Counted from the first letter of the stretch, positions 1 to 6,590 are shown. The stretch: DNA of 8,922 nt from Pseudomonadota bacterium (GCA_022545625.1 JACZQS010000073.1:1-8922), one strand, 5' to 3'. Numbers and translations: made by a program. The notes: generated by a model not told the origin, from the sequence alone.

Positions 1-1
1 C

Positions 2-631
2 GCGTACTACGTCGAAGGCGGGCACTTCGATACACTCGAAGACGTAGATGCAGCCTATCCGAACGGTGCTTTCGCGTTCGATTTTGCCACACCCGATGGA
101 CGTGGGCGACACGCCGAGCTGTTGTTAGCGGGCCCGGGAGGTCGCACGGACATACCGGCGCCTATCACGATCGCATTCGAGCAAGACGGCTCGGTGGTGT
201 CTCCCATCCTGGTGGATCCTGCCAAGGATCTCGTTGTGCGGTGGAGCGAATACTCCAACGGCAGGGCCGATCCACGTGGCATCGTGGACGACATGATTTT
301 CTTAGTTTTTGCTGACTGCCATGGTGAGCGATTGTTTCATACGGGCCTACCGTTTCAGGGCGACTACGTGACCTTCCGGACCACCGAGGTCACGGTTCAC
401 GCTGGCACGTTGGACAGTGGCCAATCGTACTCTGCGTTCGTCGAATTCCCGCACGTGGTTGACAGTCGGGTCGTCGACGGGGTTCCGGGATTCACCTCGT
501 ATGCGACCGCGACCTACATCGATATCCGAACGCTGGGTGAGCAGTCCGATCAATCTTGTCCCGGCATGCCGCCGCCCATGGACACTGGCCAGACCGATCG
601 CATGGTTGAGGTGTCGGATTCCGCTCGGTGA
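2..631 (+). CDS. Unrecognised protein, C-terminal 209 residues (5' end outside window)
   Basis: The frame is open from the window edge (codon 2-4) to TGA at 629-631, so the start lies upstream. I do not recognise a family. The visible part has alternating hydrophobic and polar residues, many Val/Thr/Tyr, and segments such as DLVVRWSEYSNG and YATATYIDIRTLG, which suggest an all-beta, fibronectin- or Ig-like sandwich, as in exported bacterial proteins. Two cysteines are visible, in VFADCHGE and in QSCPGMPPP near the end, and they could pair. The tail after QSCPG is Pro/Met-rich and probably disordered. There is no membrane anchor or sorting signal at the C-terminus. Codons are GC-rich at third positions, unlike the genes beyond 1100, which fits a different source for this part of the window. 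A TTG at 122 could be read as a start, but homogeneous coding character continues upstream of it, so I prefer a truncated gene. The function is unknown. Confidence 0.65.
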   Translation, partial: AYYVEGGHFDTLEDVDAAYPNGAFAFDFATPDGRGRHAELLLAGPGGRTDIPAPITIAFEQDGSVVSPILVDPAKDLVVRWSEYSNGRADPRGIVDDMIFLVFADCHGERLFHTGLPFQGDYVTFRTTEVTVHAGTLDSGQSYSAFVEFPHVVDSRVVDGVPGFTSYATATYIDIRTLGEQSDQSCPGMPPPMDTGQTDRMVEVSDSAR

Positions 632-899
632 TTCCCACGCTTTCGCGCGACTAGTGCACCTTTTCACAAATACGATGACGGCCGACAAGGCAGCAAAGCC
701 CTTTTGACAGGATAACAGGATAAACAGGACGGGAGAAACCTGAGCAACGTCATCGTCATAGCAAGAATTCAGGTGACAATATCCCGTCTATCCTGTCAAA
801 AAATACGTCACCGAACATATGAAACGGAGTACTAGTCGCTCCAGCATTTCGGGTACGTCTCTGCGAATGGGTGGCCCTAGACCAATTCACCGTCACTCG
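632..899. other. Intergenic region between convergent genes
   Basis: These 268 bp separate two converging coding ends. The inverted repeat at 702-801 is the only structure I can support. I see no credible ORF, tRNA or promoter in 632-701 or 802-899. Confidence 0.5.
702..801. repeat. Long imperfect inverted repeat between convergent genes
   Basis: Left arm 702-714 (TTTTGACAGGATA) is the exact complement of 789-801, 728-734 (GACGGGA) pairs with 782-788, and 738-743 (ACCTGA) pairs with 769-774. Together these give a cruciform or RNA hairpin of about 26 paired bases with a 13-nt bulge on the left (715-727). That bulge contains tandem ACAGGAT units (707-713, 715-721, 724-730). It lies between the end of the + strand gene (631) and the end of the - strand gene (900), where a bidirectional terminator would be expected. 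However, the outer base pairs are T-left/A-right, so it lacks the U-tract of a classical intrinsic terminator. Similar ACAGGAT-rich intergenic elements occur in many environmental bacteria (recollection only). Confidence 0.6.
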
Positions 900-1091
900 C
901 TACGGCACCTGATCGGGTCGCAAGCCAAGTATGTTGAGGAATAGGCGAAACGCACCAGGATTCCCGGCGGGAAGGGCTCGCAAGAAGCTGAGCCCGGTAT
1001 ACACATACATCCCCGCTCCATAGCGCGCGACCAGCAACCCACCCTGTAGCGGCGGGCGCCCGGCATCGTGGGTCTCGAGCAGCGGCTGGTA
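900..1091 (-). CDS. C-terminal fragment, PIG-L/LmbE-type deacetylase-like protein
   Basis: Read on the - strand, the frame ending at TAG (902-900) gives about 63 residues containing YQPLLETHDAG, LLVARYGAGMYVYTGLSF and LRALPAGNPGAFRLFLNIL. From memory this pattern (PPL.G.LLV...G.G.YVYTGL.FFRQLPAGVPGA.RLF.N) is typical of the extreme C-terminus of the long PIG-L (LmbE-like) deacetylase proteins common in Gemmatimonadota and Bacteroidota. The catalytic LmbE domain would lie N-terminal and is not in the window. Recognisable residues run up to about 1091. Beyond that the opposite strand is dnaA, so the gene is cut at the junction and the 5' limit given here is approximate. Its GC-rich codons match the left segment. 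The family call rests on a remembered motif and not on a search. Confidence 0.55.
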   Translation of the reverse strand, partial: YQPLLETHDAGRPPLQGGLLVARYGAGMYVYTGLSFLRALPAGNPGAFRLFLNILGLRPDQVP

Positions 1092-1646
1092 TCCCGGTTC
1101 AACTGCGGCCTGTCCGCGGAGATCCTTTCGCCTGACCTCGAGACCCGCGTGGCGATATTGAAAAGCGAGGCGGAACAGGTGAATGTGCAGCTGCCCGAAG
1201 AAGTCGCTTTTTTCATTGCAGAGCGATTTAAATCGAATATTCGTGAGCTCGAAGGCGCATTGAAACGTCTAATAGCCCATTCCAGGTTTACCGGGCAGTC
1301 GATAACCCCGGAATTTACGCGGTTGGCCTTGAAGGAGCTGCTCGCGGTGCAGGATAAGCTCGTAACCATAGAAAATATTCAGAAACTCGTGGCCGAGTAC
1401 TTTAAAATTAGAGTCGCTGACCTGCTATCGAGCCGTCGAACGCGATCGATTACGCGGCCTCGCCAGATTGCAATGTCACTGGCAAAGAGTTTAACCCGGC
1501 ATAGTTTACCCGAAATTGGTAATGCCTTCGGTGGCCGAGACCATACAACGGTAATTCACGCCTGCCGCAAGGTCGATGAATTGCGCAGCGAGGATCGGAG
1601 AATTGAAGAGGACTACGAAAATTTACAACGTATTTTGAGTAATTAA
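1068..1646 (+). pseudogene. dnaA: Chromosomal replication initiator DnaA, 5'-truncated (last ~192 residues)
   Basis: DnaA is the AAA+ ATPase that binds DnaA boxes and melts oriC. The 192 residues here align without gaps to E. coli DnaA 276-467. Visible parts are: box VII arginines (R6 and R10, equivalent to R281 and the arginine finger R285); sensor 2 in SNIRELEGAL (R59, equivalent to R334); the linker helix ending in EKLVTIENIQ-like sequence (here DKLVTIENIQKLVAEYF); and domain IV with SSRRTRSITRPRQIAMSLAK and the DNA-contacting signature GGRDHTTVIHACRK. Domains I and II and the Walker A, Walker B and sensor 1 part of domain III are absent. The frame is blocked by TAG at 1047-1049 and upstream sequence is unrelated. 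GTG at 1068 is only a formal start. The fragment cannot act as an initiator. Most likely the gene is intact in the organism and was cut by an assembly join. Confidence 0.93.
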
Positions 1647-1725
1647 ACCCGGACGAATTTCACCCAAAGAGCATTAGCTGTGGCTATATTTTCGTGCTAT
1701 TTTAGCGAACAGTGTGTGCGCAAAG

Positions 1726-1734
1726 TGTGGATAA
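1726..1734 (-). promoter_or_regulatory. DnaA box (perfect consensus)
   Basis: TGTGGATAA on the + strand is the exact complement of the high-affinity DnaA box TTATCCACA. It lies 80 bp downstream of the dnaA stop codon. Confidence 0.75.
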
Positions 1735-1770
1735 AAAAATAGGTGAATCGAGTACTGTTTTCATACCACT

Positions 1771-1779
1771 ATATCCACA
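1771..1779 (+). promoter_or_regulatory. DnaA box (one mismatch)
   Basis: ATATCCACA matches TTATCCACA except at the first base. It faces the perfect box at 1726-1734 and ends just before the proposed -35 element of the dnaN promoter, where bound DnaA could affect transcription. Confidence 0.6.
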
Positions 1780-1780
1780 G

Positions 1781-1808
1781 TTTACTGAGAGTATACGGGC
1801 AATATAAA
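1781..1808 (+). promoter_or_regulatory. Possible sigma-70 promoter for dnaN
   Basis: TTTACT (1781-1786, 4 of 6 matches to the -35 consensus) and TATAAA (1803-1808, 5 of 6 to the -10) are separated by 16 nt. The expected transcript would start near 1815, leaving a leader of about 90 nt before dnaN. The region is AT-rich, so chance matches are likely. Confidence 0.3.
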
Positions 1809-1850
1809 AGCAGTAAGAAAAATTGTAACCTTTTGTTTTCAAAGGGGAAT

Positions 1851-1907
1851 TTGTCATTATCAACAAACGTAAGTGTTTGTAATAACAACAATAGTATATA
1901 TAAATGA
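1851..1907 (+). CDS. Possible 18-codon leader ORF overlapping the dnaN start
   Basis: A purine-rich ribosome-binding sequence (AAAGGGGA, 1841-1848) precedes TTG at 1851. The frame reads MSLSTNVSVCNNNNSIYK and stops with TGA at 1905-1907, giving an ATGA overlap with the dnaN ATG (1904). dnaN itself has no visible Shine-Dalgarno sequence, so translation through this short frame could deliver ribosomes to dnaN by termination-reinitiation. The SD-to-TTG spacing (3 nt) is short, TTG is a weak start, and the peptide is low complexity, so this may be chance. Confidence 0.25.
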   Translation: MSLSTNVSVCNNNNSIYK

Positions 1908-3004
1908 AGATAGTTATTAATAGAGAAAACCTACTTCAACCACTGCAACAAATCATAGGTGCGGTAGAGCGGCGCCAAACCCTGCCTATTCTTGGTAACG
2001 TGTTGCTTAATTCGAACGAGGGTGTTCTTTCGCTAACCGCAACGGACCTTGAGATCGAAATGGTCACGCAAGTTGAAACTACTAGCACTGTTAATTTCCA
2101 GACTACCTTGCCCGCGAGAAAATTACTGGATATATGCAAGGCTTTACCGGATGAATCTGAAATTGAGTTTGATATTGAGGATAACAGGGTCTTGCTAACG
2201 TCTGCTCGAAGCAGGTTTACTTTATCGTCTCTGCCAGCCAAAGATTTTCCTGGGCTGGATGACATAGACGAGGCGCAGTCATTTGAAATACCACAGGGCC
2301 AGTTTAAATCATTGCTGGAAAATACCGCGTTTGCGATGGCGCAACAGGACGTGCGCTATTATTTGAATGGGATTTTAATGGAAATTTCACCTGACCAGGT
2401 AAAACTGGTTGCTACCGATGGACACCGGTTGGCGCTCAGCGAATACAAGATCAGTATATCGATTGACGAAGCAAAGCAAATTATCATTCCTCGCAAGGCG
2501 GTTCTGGAGTTGTCACGATTACTCCAACCCAGCGATAGCAACGCAAAAATAATTCTGAGCCAAAATCACATACGGATTGAAATTGGTACGCTAGTGTTCA
2601 CATCGAAATTAATTGATGGAAAATTTCCAGATTACAACCGAGTGATACCGGTTGATGGTAATAAGACCCTGGTAGTTGACCGGGAGTCGCTAAAACGCGC
2701 AATGAGCAGGATCGCTATTTTGTCTAACGAAAAATACCGTGGCATTCGCTTGACTCTGACGTCTGGTAACTTGTCTATTCAGGCAAACAATCCTGACCAG
2801 GAAGAGGCGGAAGAGGAGTTGTCAGTTGATTATGACGAGGGCGATATAGAAATCGGGTTTAATGTAACCTATTTGATAGATGTGCTCAATGTGCTGGAAT
2901 CGAAAAACGCCCACATAAAATTAAAAGATGCAAATAGCAGTTGTATCATAAGTGACAGTGAAGACTCTTCGAACCTGTATGTCGTGATGCCGATGCGATT
3001 ATGA
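1904..3004 (+). CDS. dnaN: DNA polymerase III sliding clamp, beta subunit
   Basis: DnaN forms the homodimeric ring that tethers DNA polymerase III, and other clamp-binding proteins, to DNA. The 366 residues equal the E. coli length. The start MKIVINRENLLQPLQQIIGAVERR and TLPILGNVLL are typical of the first of three clamp domains (about 1-125, 126-253 and 254-366). ATDGHRLAL in domain 2 and the terminal VVMPMRL, part of the hydrophobic pocket that binds clamp-interaction peptides, are both intact. ATG 1904 is chosen because it aligns with family N-termini. It has no Shine-Dalgarno sequence, only an A/T-rich stretch, which makes coupling to an upstream short ORF possible. It sits in the standard dnaA-dnaN-recF-gyrB order. 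Nothing is odd about the protein itself. Confidence 0.98.
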   Translation: MKIVINRENLLQPLQQIIGAVERRQTLPILGNVLLNSNEGVLSLTATDLEIEMVTQVETTSTVNFQTTLPARKLLDICKALPDESEIEFDIEDNRVLLTSARSRFTLSSLPAKDFPGLDDIDEAQSFEIPQGQFKSLLENTAFAMAQQDVRYYLNGILMEISPDQVKLVATDGHRLALSEYKISISIDEAKQIIIPRKAVLELSRLLQPSDSNAKIILSQNHIRIEIGTLVFTSKLIDGKFPDYNRVIPVDGNKTLVVDRESLKRAMSRIAILSNEKYRGIRLTLTSGNLSIQANNPDQEEAEEELSVDYDEGDIEIGFNVTYLIDVLNVLESKNAHIKLKDANSSCIISDSEDSSNLYVVMPMRL

Positions 3005-3020
3005 ATAGTCGATAGAAGGG

Positions 3021-3059
3021 GTTGATCGAACAGGTTGATCAAAATAGTTGATTAGTAAA
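3021..3059 (+). repeat. Three tandem 13-bp repeats upstream of recF
   Basis: GTTGATC begins at 3021 and 3034 and GTTGATT at 3047, an exact 13-bp period: GTTGATCGAACAG, GTTGATCAAAATA, GTTGATTAGTAAA. The first 7 bases are conserved and the last 6 are degenerate and A-rich. They fill much of the 83-bp dnaN-recF gap. The arrangement resembles iteron or 13-mer arrays at origins, or a protein-binding tandem operator, but no known binding protein is implied by the sequence. Confidence 0.55.
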
Positions 3060-3072
3060 GCTAACCAAATAA

Positions 3073-3087
3073 AATGCCCCGGGCATT
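3073..3087. promoter_or_regulatory. Palindrome abutting the recF start codon
   Basis: AATGCCC (3073-3079) and GGGCATT (3081-3087) are perfect complements around one base, ending immediately before the recF ATG. In RNA a 5-6-bp stem with a tiny loop could form and would cover the ribosome-binding region, where no normal Shine-Dalgarno sequence is visible. This could lower recF translation. It is too short and lacks a T-tract, so it is not an intrinsic terminator. Confidence 0.35.
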
Positions 3088-4158
3088 ATGTCGATCAGTC
3101 AGCTTAGCCTGACAAATTTCAGGAATCTAAAAAGTACTACATTAGATTTCCACCCATCGATCAACTTAATATCGGGTAGTAACGGGTCGGGGAAAACAAG
3201 TTTACTGGAATCCATTCATGTGCTTTGCCAGGCATGTTCATTCCGTACTCACCAACTAAAACAATGCATCAGCCACGGCAACCCGGGTTTCCTGCTTTTT
3301 GGACGATTTGGTAGTTATAAAGCGGGGCTCTCTAGATCACAGCAGAAGCTGGAAATCAAGCTGGATGGTGAACCGATACGCAGGCGATCCACGCTGGTCA
3401 GTAAGACACCTGTCAATATAGTCAATGCTGATAGTTTTAACTTAATCACGGGTTCTCCCGAACAACGACGAAAATATCTGAACTGGTGTTTGTTCCACGT
3501 GGAACATCAGTATTCTGAACACTGGATACGATTCAAACATGCACTTAAGCAGCGCAACCAGTTGCTAAAAAGCAGGCAGGATTTAAACCTGCTGGATTAT
3601 TGGGATGGATATTTGATAGAACCCTCGGTGGCAATTTCTCAATATCGAAGGCGGTATACTGCGTTGATTGCCGAACAGCTAGCCGGACGACTCACCGAGC
3701 TACCAGGGAATATACCAATCACACTAGATTATGTGGCAGGATGGTCCGAAGAGGCTGAGCTTAAACAGTGCCTGGAGGACAGCCGGGATAAAGATATCAG
3801 GGCAGGTTACACCAACTACGGCATACACCGCGATAACCTGCAAATAATGGTAGATGGGAGGCCGGCCGTACAGGTGTTATCACGGGGCCAGTTGAAAAGA
3901 TTATGCCTGGCGCTGATCGTCGCCGCTTTGAATATAGTCAGGGAAAAGAGCAATAAAAAAATCATTTTTTTAATCGATGATTTACGGTCTGAACTCGATG
4001 AAGCGTCACAACAAATCGCTTATCGACAGTTGACCGATATTGGCCTTCAGCTATTCGTCACTAATCTCGAAAGCCATATACCTACTGCCTTACGGGGAAA
4101 AGAATATAAAATGTTTCACGTGGAACATGGTATGATTAAGGCCCTGAAAAAGCGCTAG
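3088..4158 (+). CDS. recF: DNA replication and repair protein RecF
   Basis: RecF is an SMC/ABC-type ATPase that, with RecO and RecR, loads RecA at single-strand gaps. At 356 residues it matches E. coli RecF (357). It shows the N-terminal LTNFRNL motif, Walker A GSNGSGKT (30-37), ABC signature LSRGQ (264-268), Walker B FLIDD (D297, D298) and the following SELD loop. GIHRDNL before the signature replaces the usual GPHR.DL. ATG 3088 is set by alignment with family N-termini; no good ribosome-binding site is visible and a palindrome precedes it. The stop lies 8 bp before gyrB, so the two are probably co-transcribed. The peptide FHVEH occurs twice (136-140 and 343-347), each encoded by a ParB-binding parS sequence. 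Confidence 0.97.
   Translation: MSISQLSLTNFRNLKSTTLDFHPSINLISGSNGSGKTSLLESIHVLCQACSFRTHQLKQCISHGNPGFLLFGRFGSYKAGLSRSQQKLEIKLDGEPIRRRSTLVSKTPVNIVNADSFNLITGSPEQRRKYLNWCLFHVEHQYSEHWIRFKHALKQRNQLLKSRQDLNLLDYWDGYLIEPSVAISQYRRRYTALIAEQLAGRLTELPGNIPITLDYVAGWSEEAELKQCLEDSRDKDIRAGYTNYGIHRDNLQIMVDGRPAVQVLSRGQLKRLCLALIVAALNIVREKSNKKIIFLIDDLRSELDEASQQIAYRQLTDIGLQLFVTNLESHIPTALRGKEYKMFHVEHGMIKALKKR
3491..3506. promoter_or_regulatory. parS site (perfect palindrome) inside recF
   Basis: TGTTCCACGTGGAACA is a perfect 16-bp palindrome matching the chromosomal parS consensus (TGTTNCACGTGNAACA) bound by ParB (Spo0J). ParB loading at origin-proximal parS sites organises and segregates newly replicated origins with ParA and SMC-type complexes. 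Its position in recF, about 2 kb from dnaA, is where such sites are expected. Confidence 0.85.
4112..4127. promoter_or_regulatory. Second parS site near the recF 3' end
   Basis: TGTTTCACGTGGAACA fits the parS consensus with a single break in its symmetry (T at position 5 opposite G at position 12, where perfect pairing would need C-G or T-A). It lies 621 bp from the first site and 40 bp before the gyrB start, in the same codon phase as the first. Confidence 0.8.
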
Positions 4159-4166
4159 AGAAGTAG

Positions 4167-6572
4167 ATGTCAGAATACGATTCCACCAGCATAAAAGTGC
4201 TAAAAGGCCTCGACGCGGTACGTAAAAGACCGGGCATGTATCTTGGTGACACAGACGATGGCACCGGCCTGCACCACATGGTGTTTGAAGCAGTTGATAA
4301 CTCGATTGATGAGGCGCTCGCCGGGCATTGTTCGGAAATTGAAGTAGTCATACACAATGATAACTCGGTGTCTGTAAAAGACGATGGGCGAGGTATACCG
4401 GTAGATATTCACGAGGGAGAAGGGCGATCCGCGGCGGAAGTCATTCTCACTATTTTACATGCCGGTGGAAAATTCGATGATAATTCATATAAGGTGTCGG
4501 GCGGTCTGCACGGTGTCGGCATCTCGGTAGTTAACGCACTGTCGGAAAAATTGCTATTACGCATCAAGCGCCACGGCAAACTGTATTTCCAGGAGTACGC
4601 GATGGGTGTTCCCCTGGCTGATTTAAAAGCTATTAAAGACACCGATCAGACCGGGACCGAACTGAGATTTTATCCGAGCCGGGAAATTTTTAGCGATATT
4701 GAATTTCACTACGATATATTGGCCAAAAGGTTGCGAGAATTGTCTTTCCTGAATTCAGGCGTTCATATTCACCTGGCCGATGAAAGGAACAACAGGGAAG
4801 ACGTTTTCGAATACCAGGGTGGTATCCGGGCATTCGTTGAACACTTGAACAAAAATAAAACACCGATCCACGAAAAAGTGATAGTTATCGATGTCAAATC
4901 CCAGGATATCGGCATCGAGCTATCGATGCAGTGGAACGATTCCTACCAGGAAAATATATTCTGCTTTACCAATAATATACCGCAACGTGATGGCGGGTCG
5001 CATTTATCGGGTTTTCGCACCGCGTTGACTCGAACCATGAACTACTATATGGAAAATAGTTCGCTTAAAAAAGACAAGGTATCCACCAGTGGTGACGATG
5101 CCCGCGAAGGTTTAACCGCAGTTTTATCGATCAAGGTGCCAGACCCGAAGTTCTCGTCGCAGACCAAGGACAAGCTGGTTTCATCGGAAATCAAGGGCAT
5201 TGTCGAATCAGCGGTAAGCGATAAATTAAAAGATTTTTTACAGGAAAATCCGAGTGAAGCCAAGGCTATAATAAATAAGATACTCGAAGCTGCCAGGGCA
5301 CGCGAAGCCGCGCGTAAAGCCCGGGAAATAACACGACGTAAGAGCGCGCTGGATATCGCCGGCCTACCTGGGAAATTAGCCGACTGCCAGGAAAAAGACC
5401 CGGCCCTGTCCGAGATTTACCTGGTGGAAGGGGACTCGGCGGGCGGCTCTGCGAAACAGGGCAGAAACCGCAGAACCCAGGCCATATTGCCGCTGAAGGG
5501 GAAAATTCTCAACGTCGAAAAGGCGAGATTCGATAAGATGTTGCAGTCAGCTGAAGTAGGCACTTTAATTACTGCACTCGGTTGCGGTATTGGACGGGAG
5601 GAATTCGATATCTCTAAACTGCGTTATCACTACATAATTATCATGACTGACGCTGATGTCGATGGTTCCCATATACGCACGTTGTTACTGACCTTCTTTT
5701 ATCGCCAGATGCGTGAACTGGTCGAACGCGGCCACGTCTATATTGCTCAACCTCCGCTGTATAAAATCAAAAAAGGCAAGCAGGAACGTTATGTAAAAGA
5801 TGACAAGGAACTCAGTAGTTATCTACTGCAATTGGCTGTCGAAGGCGCCGAGCTATATTTAGACGACAACACTCCCGCACTGTCGGACACGGCGCTTGAA
5901 AACCTGGCGCGACAATATATGACTATTCTCGCAATATTTAATCGGCTCGAACGAAATTTACCCCTTGAGATATTGGCCGAATTGATCGATTTACCTGGGG
6001 TGAGCGAGAGTGAGTTGCTCGACGAGGGCGCTATGAATGACTGGGGGCAAACCCTGGCTGCCCGGCTGAATGACAAGAGTGGTGCCTCGGTATCATATCA
6101 AGTGAGCGTAAAAAGCGATGATAATAGCAACCAGTTCGGGCTATTACTGGAAAAACGTCACCACGGAATATTAGCTCGGTATGAACTGAGCCCGGAGTTT
6201 TTCAATGGTGCCGACTACCGGGCTTTTGGCCAGTATTTTGAACAGGCGGGCGATCTTTTAAGTGACCAGTCATTTATCAGTCGCGGCGAGCGTAAACAGA
6301 TGGTCGATAAATTTAGCGATGTGTATGAATGGTTGACGAAAGAAGCCAAAAAAGGTTTAAACATTCAACGTTATAAAGGGCTAGGTGAGATGAACCCCGA
6401 TCAGTTGTGGGAAACAACGATGGATCCTGAAAACCGGCGCTTGCTAAGAGTACGCATAGAAGACGCAATCGCTGCCGATGAGATATTTACAACCTTAATG
6501 GGTGACCAGGTAGAACCTAGACGAGAATTTATCGAGGCGAACGCCCTGAATGTCAACAACCTTGATGTCTAA
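4167..6572 (+). CDS. gyrB: DNA gyrase subunit B
   Basis: GyrB is the ATPase half of the A2B2 gyrase that introduces negative supercoils. At 801 residues it is the long gammaproteobacterial form (E. coli 804). The GHKL ATPase domain shows E41 (general base) and N45 in EAVDNSIDEAL, DDGRGIP (D72, R75) and the lid GGLHGVG. The transducer lysine lies in SSQTKDKL. The TOPRIM domain has the metal ligands E421 in YLVEGDSAGGSAKQGRNR and D495, D497 and D499 in MTDADVDGSH. The proteobacterial insertion occupies about residues 555-725, and the conserved tail resumes at IQRYKGLGEMNPDQLW (733 onward) and ends NVNNLDV. ATG 4167 follows the recF stop by 8 bp with a weak GAGAAG ribosome site, which suggests an operon with recF. 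PLKGKILNVEKA, lining the coumarin- and quinolone-relevant region, is of the usual sequence. Confidence 0.98.
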   Translation: MSEYDSTSIKVLKGLDAVRKRPGMYLGDTDDGTGLHHMVFEAVDNSIDEALAGHCSEIEVVIHNDNSVSVKDDGRGIPVDIHEGEGRSAAEVILTILHAGGKFDDNSYKVSGGLHGVGISVVNALSEKLLLRIKRHGKLYFQEYAMGVPLADLKAIKDTDQTGTELRFYPSREIFSDIEFHYDILAKRLRELSFLNSGVHIHLADERNNREDVFEYQGGIRAFVEHLNKNKTPIHEKVIVIDVKSQDIGIELSMQWNDSYQENIFCFTNNIPQRDGGSHLSGFRTALTRTMNYYMENSSLKKDKVSTSGDDAREGLTAVLSIKVPDPKFSSQTKDKLVSSEIKGIVESAVSDKLKDFLQENPSEAKAIINKILEAARAREAARKAREITRRKSALDIAGLPGKLADCQEKDPALSEIYLVEGDSAGGSAKQGRNRRTQAILPLKGKILNVEKARFDKMLQSAEVGTLITALGCGIGREEFDISKLRYHYIIIMTDADVDGSHIRTLLLTFFYRQMRELVERGHVYIAQPPLYKIKKGKQERYVKDDKELSSYLLQLAVEGAELYLDDNTPALSDTALENLARQYMTILAIFNRLERNLPLEILAELIDLPGVSESELLDEGAMNDWGQTLAARLNDKSGASVSYQVSVKSDDNSNQFGLLLEKRHHGILARYELSPEFFNGADYRAFGQYFEQAGDLLSDQSFISRGERKQMVDKFSDVYEWLTKEAKKGLNIQRYKGLGEMNPDQLWETTMDPENRRLLRVRIEDAIAADEIFTTLMGDQVEPRREFIEANALNVNNLDV

Positions 6573-6590
6573 CCGCCATAACGCGGCAAA

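Larger units (their letters stand above)
1647..1903. other. Candidate oriC: dnaA-dnaN intergenic region
   Basis: This 257-bp stretch is AT-rich and holds two DnaA boxes in opposite orientation 36 bp apart (1726-1734 and 1771-1779), followed by a run of A/T-rich DNA from about 1800 to 1903 that could serve as an unwinding element. In many bacteria, including some gammaproteobacteria, the dnaA-dnaN gap carries origin function. In pseudomonads the main origin lies on the other side of dnaA, which is missing here. Two boxes is few for a full origin, so this may instead be a regulatory cluster for dnaN or only part of oriC. Confidence 0.45.

Noticed and set aside
268..285. CCACGTGG-containing sequence as a further parS
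   Set aside because: Only the CACGTG core matches; the flanks lack the TGTT and AACA arms.
658..666. DnaA-box-like CTTTTCACA
   Set aside because: It has a mismatch, is isolated, and lies in the foreign GC-rich segment near the end of another gene. Chance match.
893..1369. 158-codon open frame on the - strand across the junction
   Set aside because: It runs antisense through dnaA and is in a different frame from the PIG-L-like reading that ends at 900. Its sequence has no coding character.
4141..4166. Terminator or promoter between recF and gyrB
   Set aside because: The gap is 8 bp, with no hairpin or -10/-35 pair. Co-transcription is simpler.
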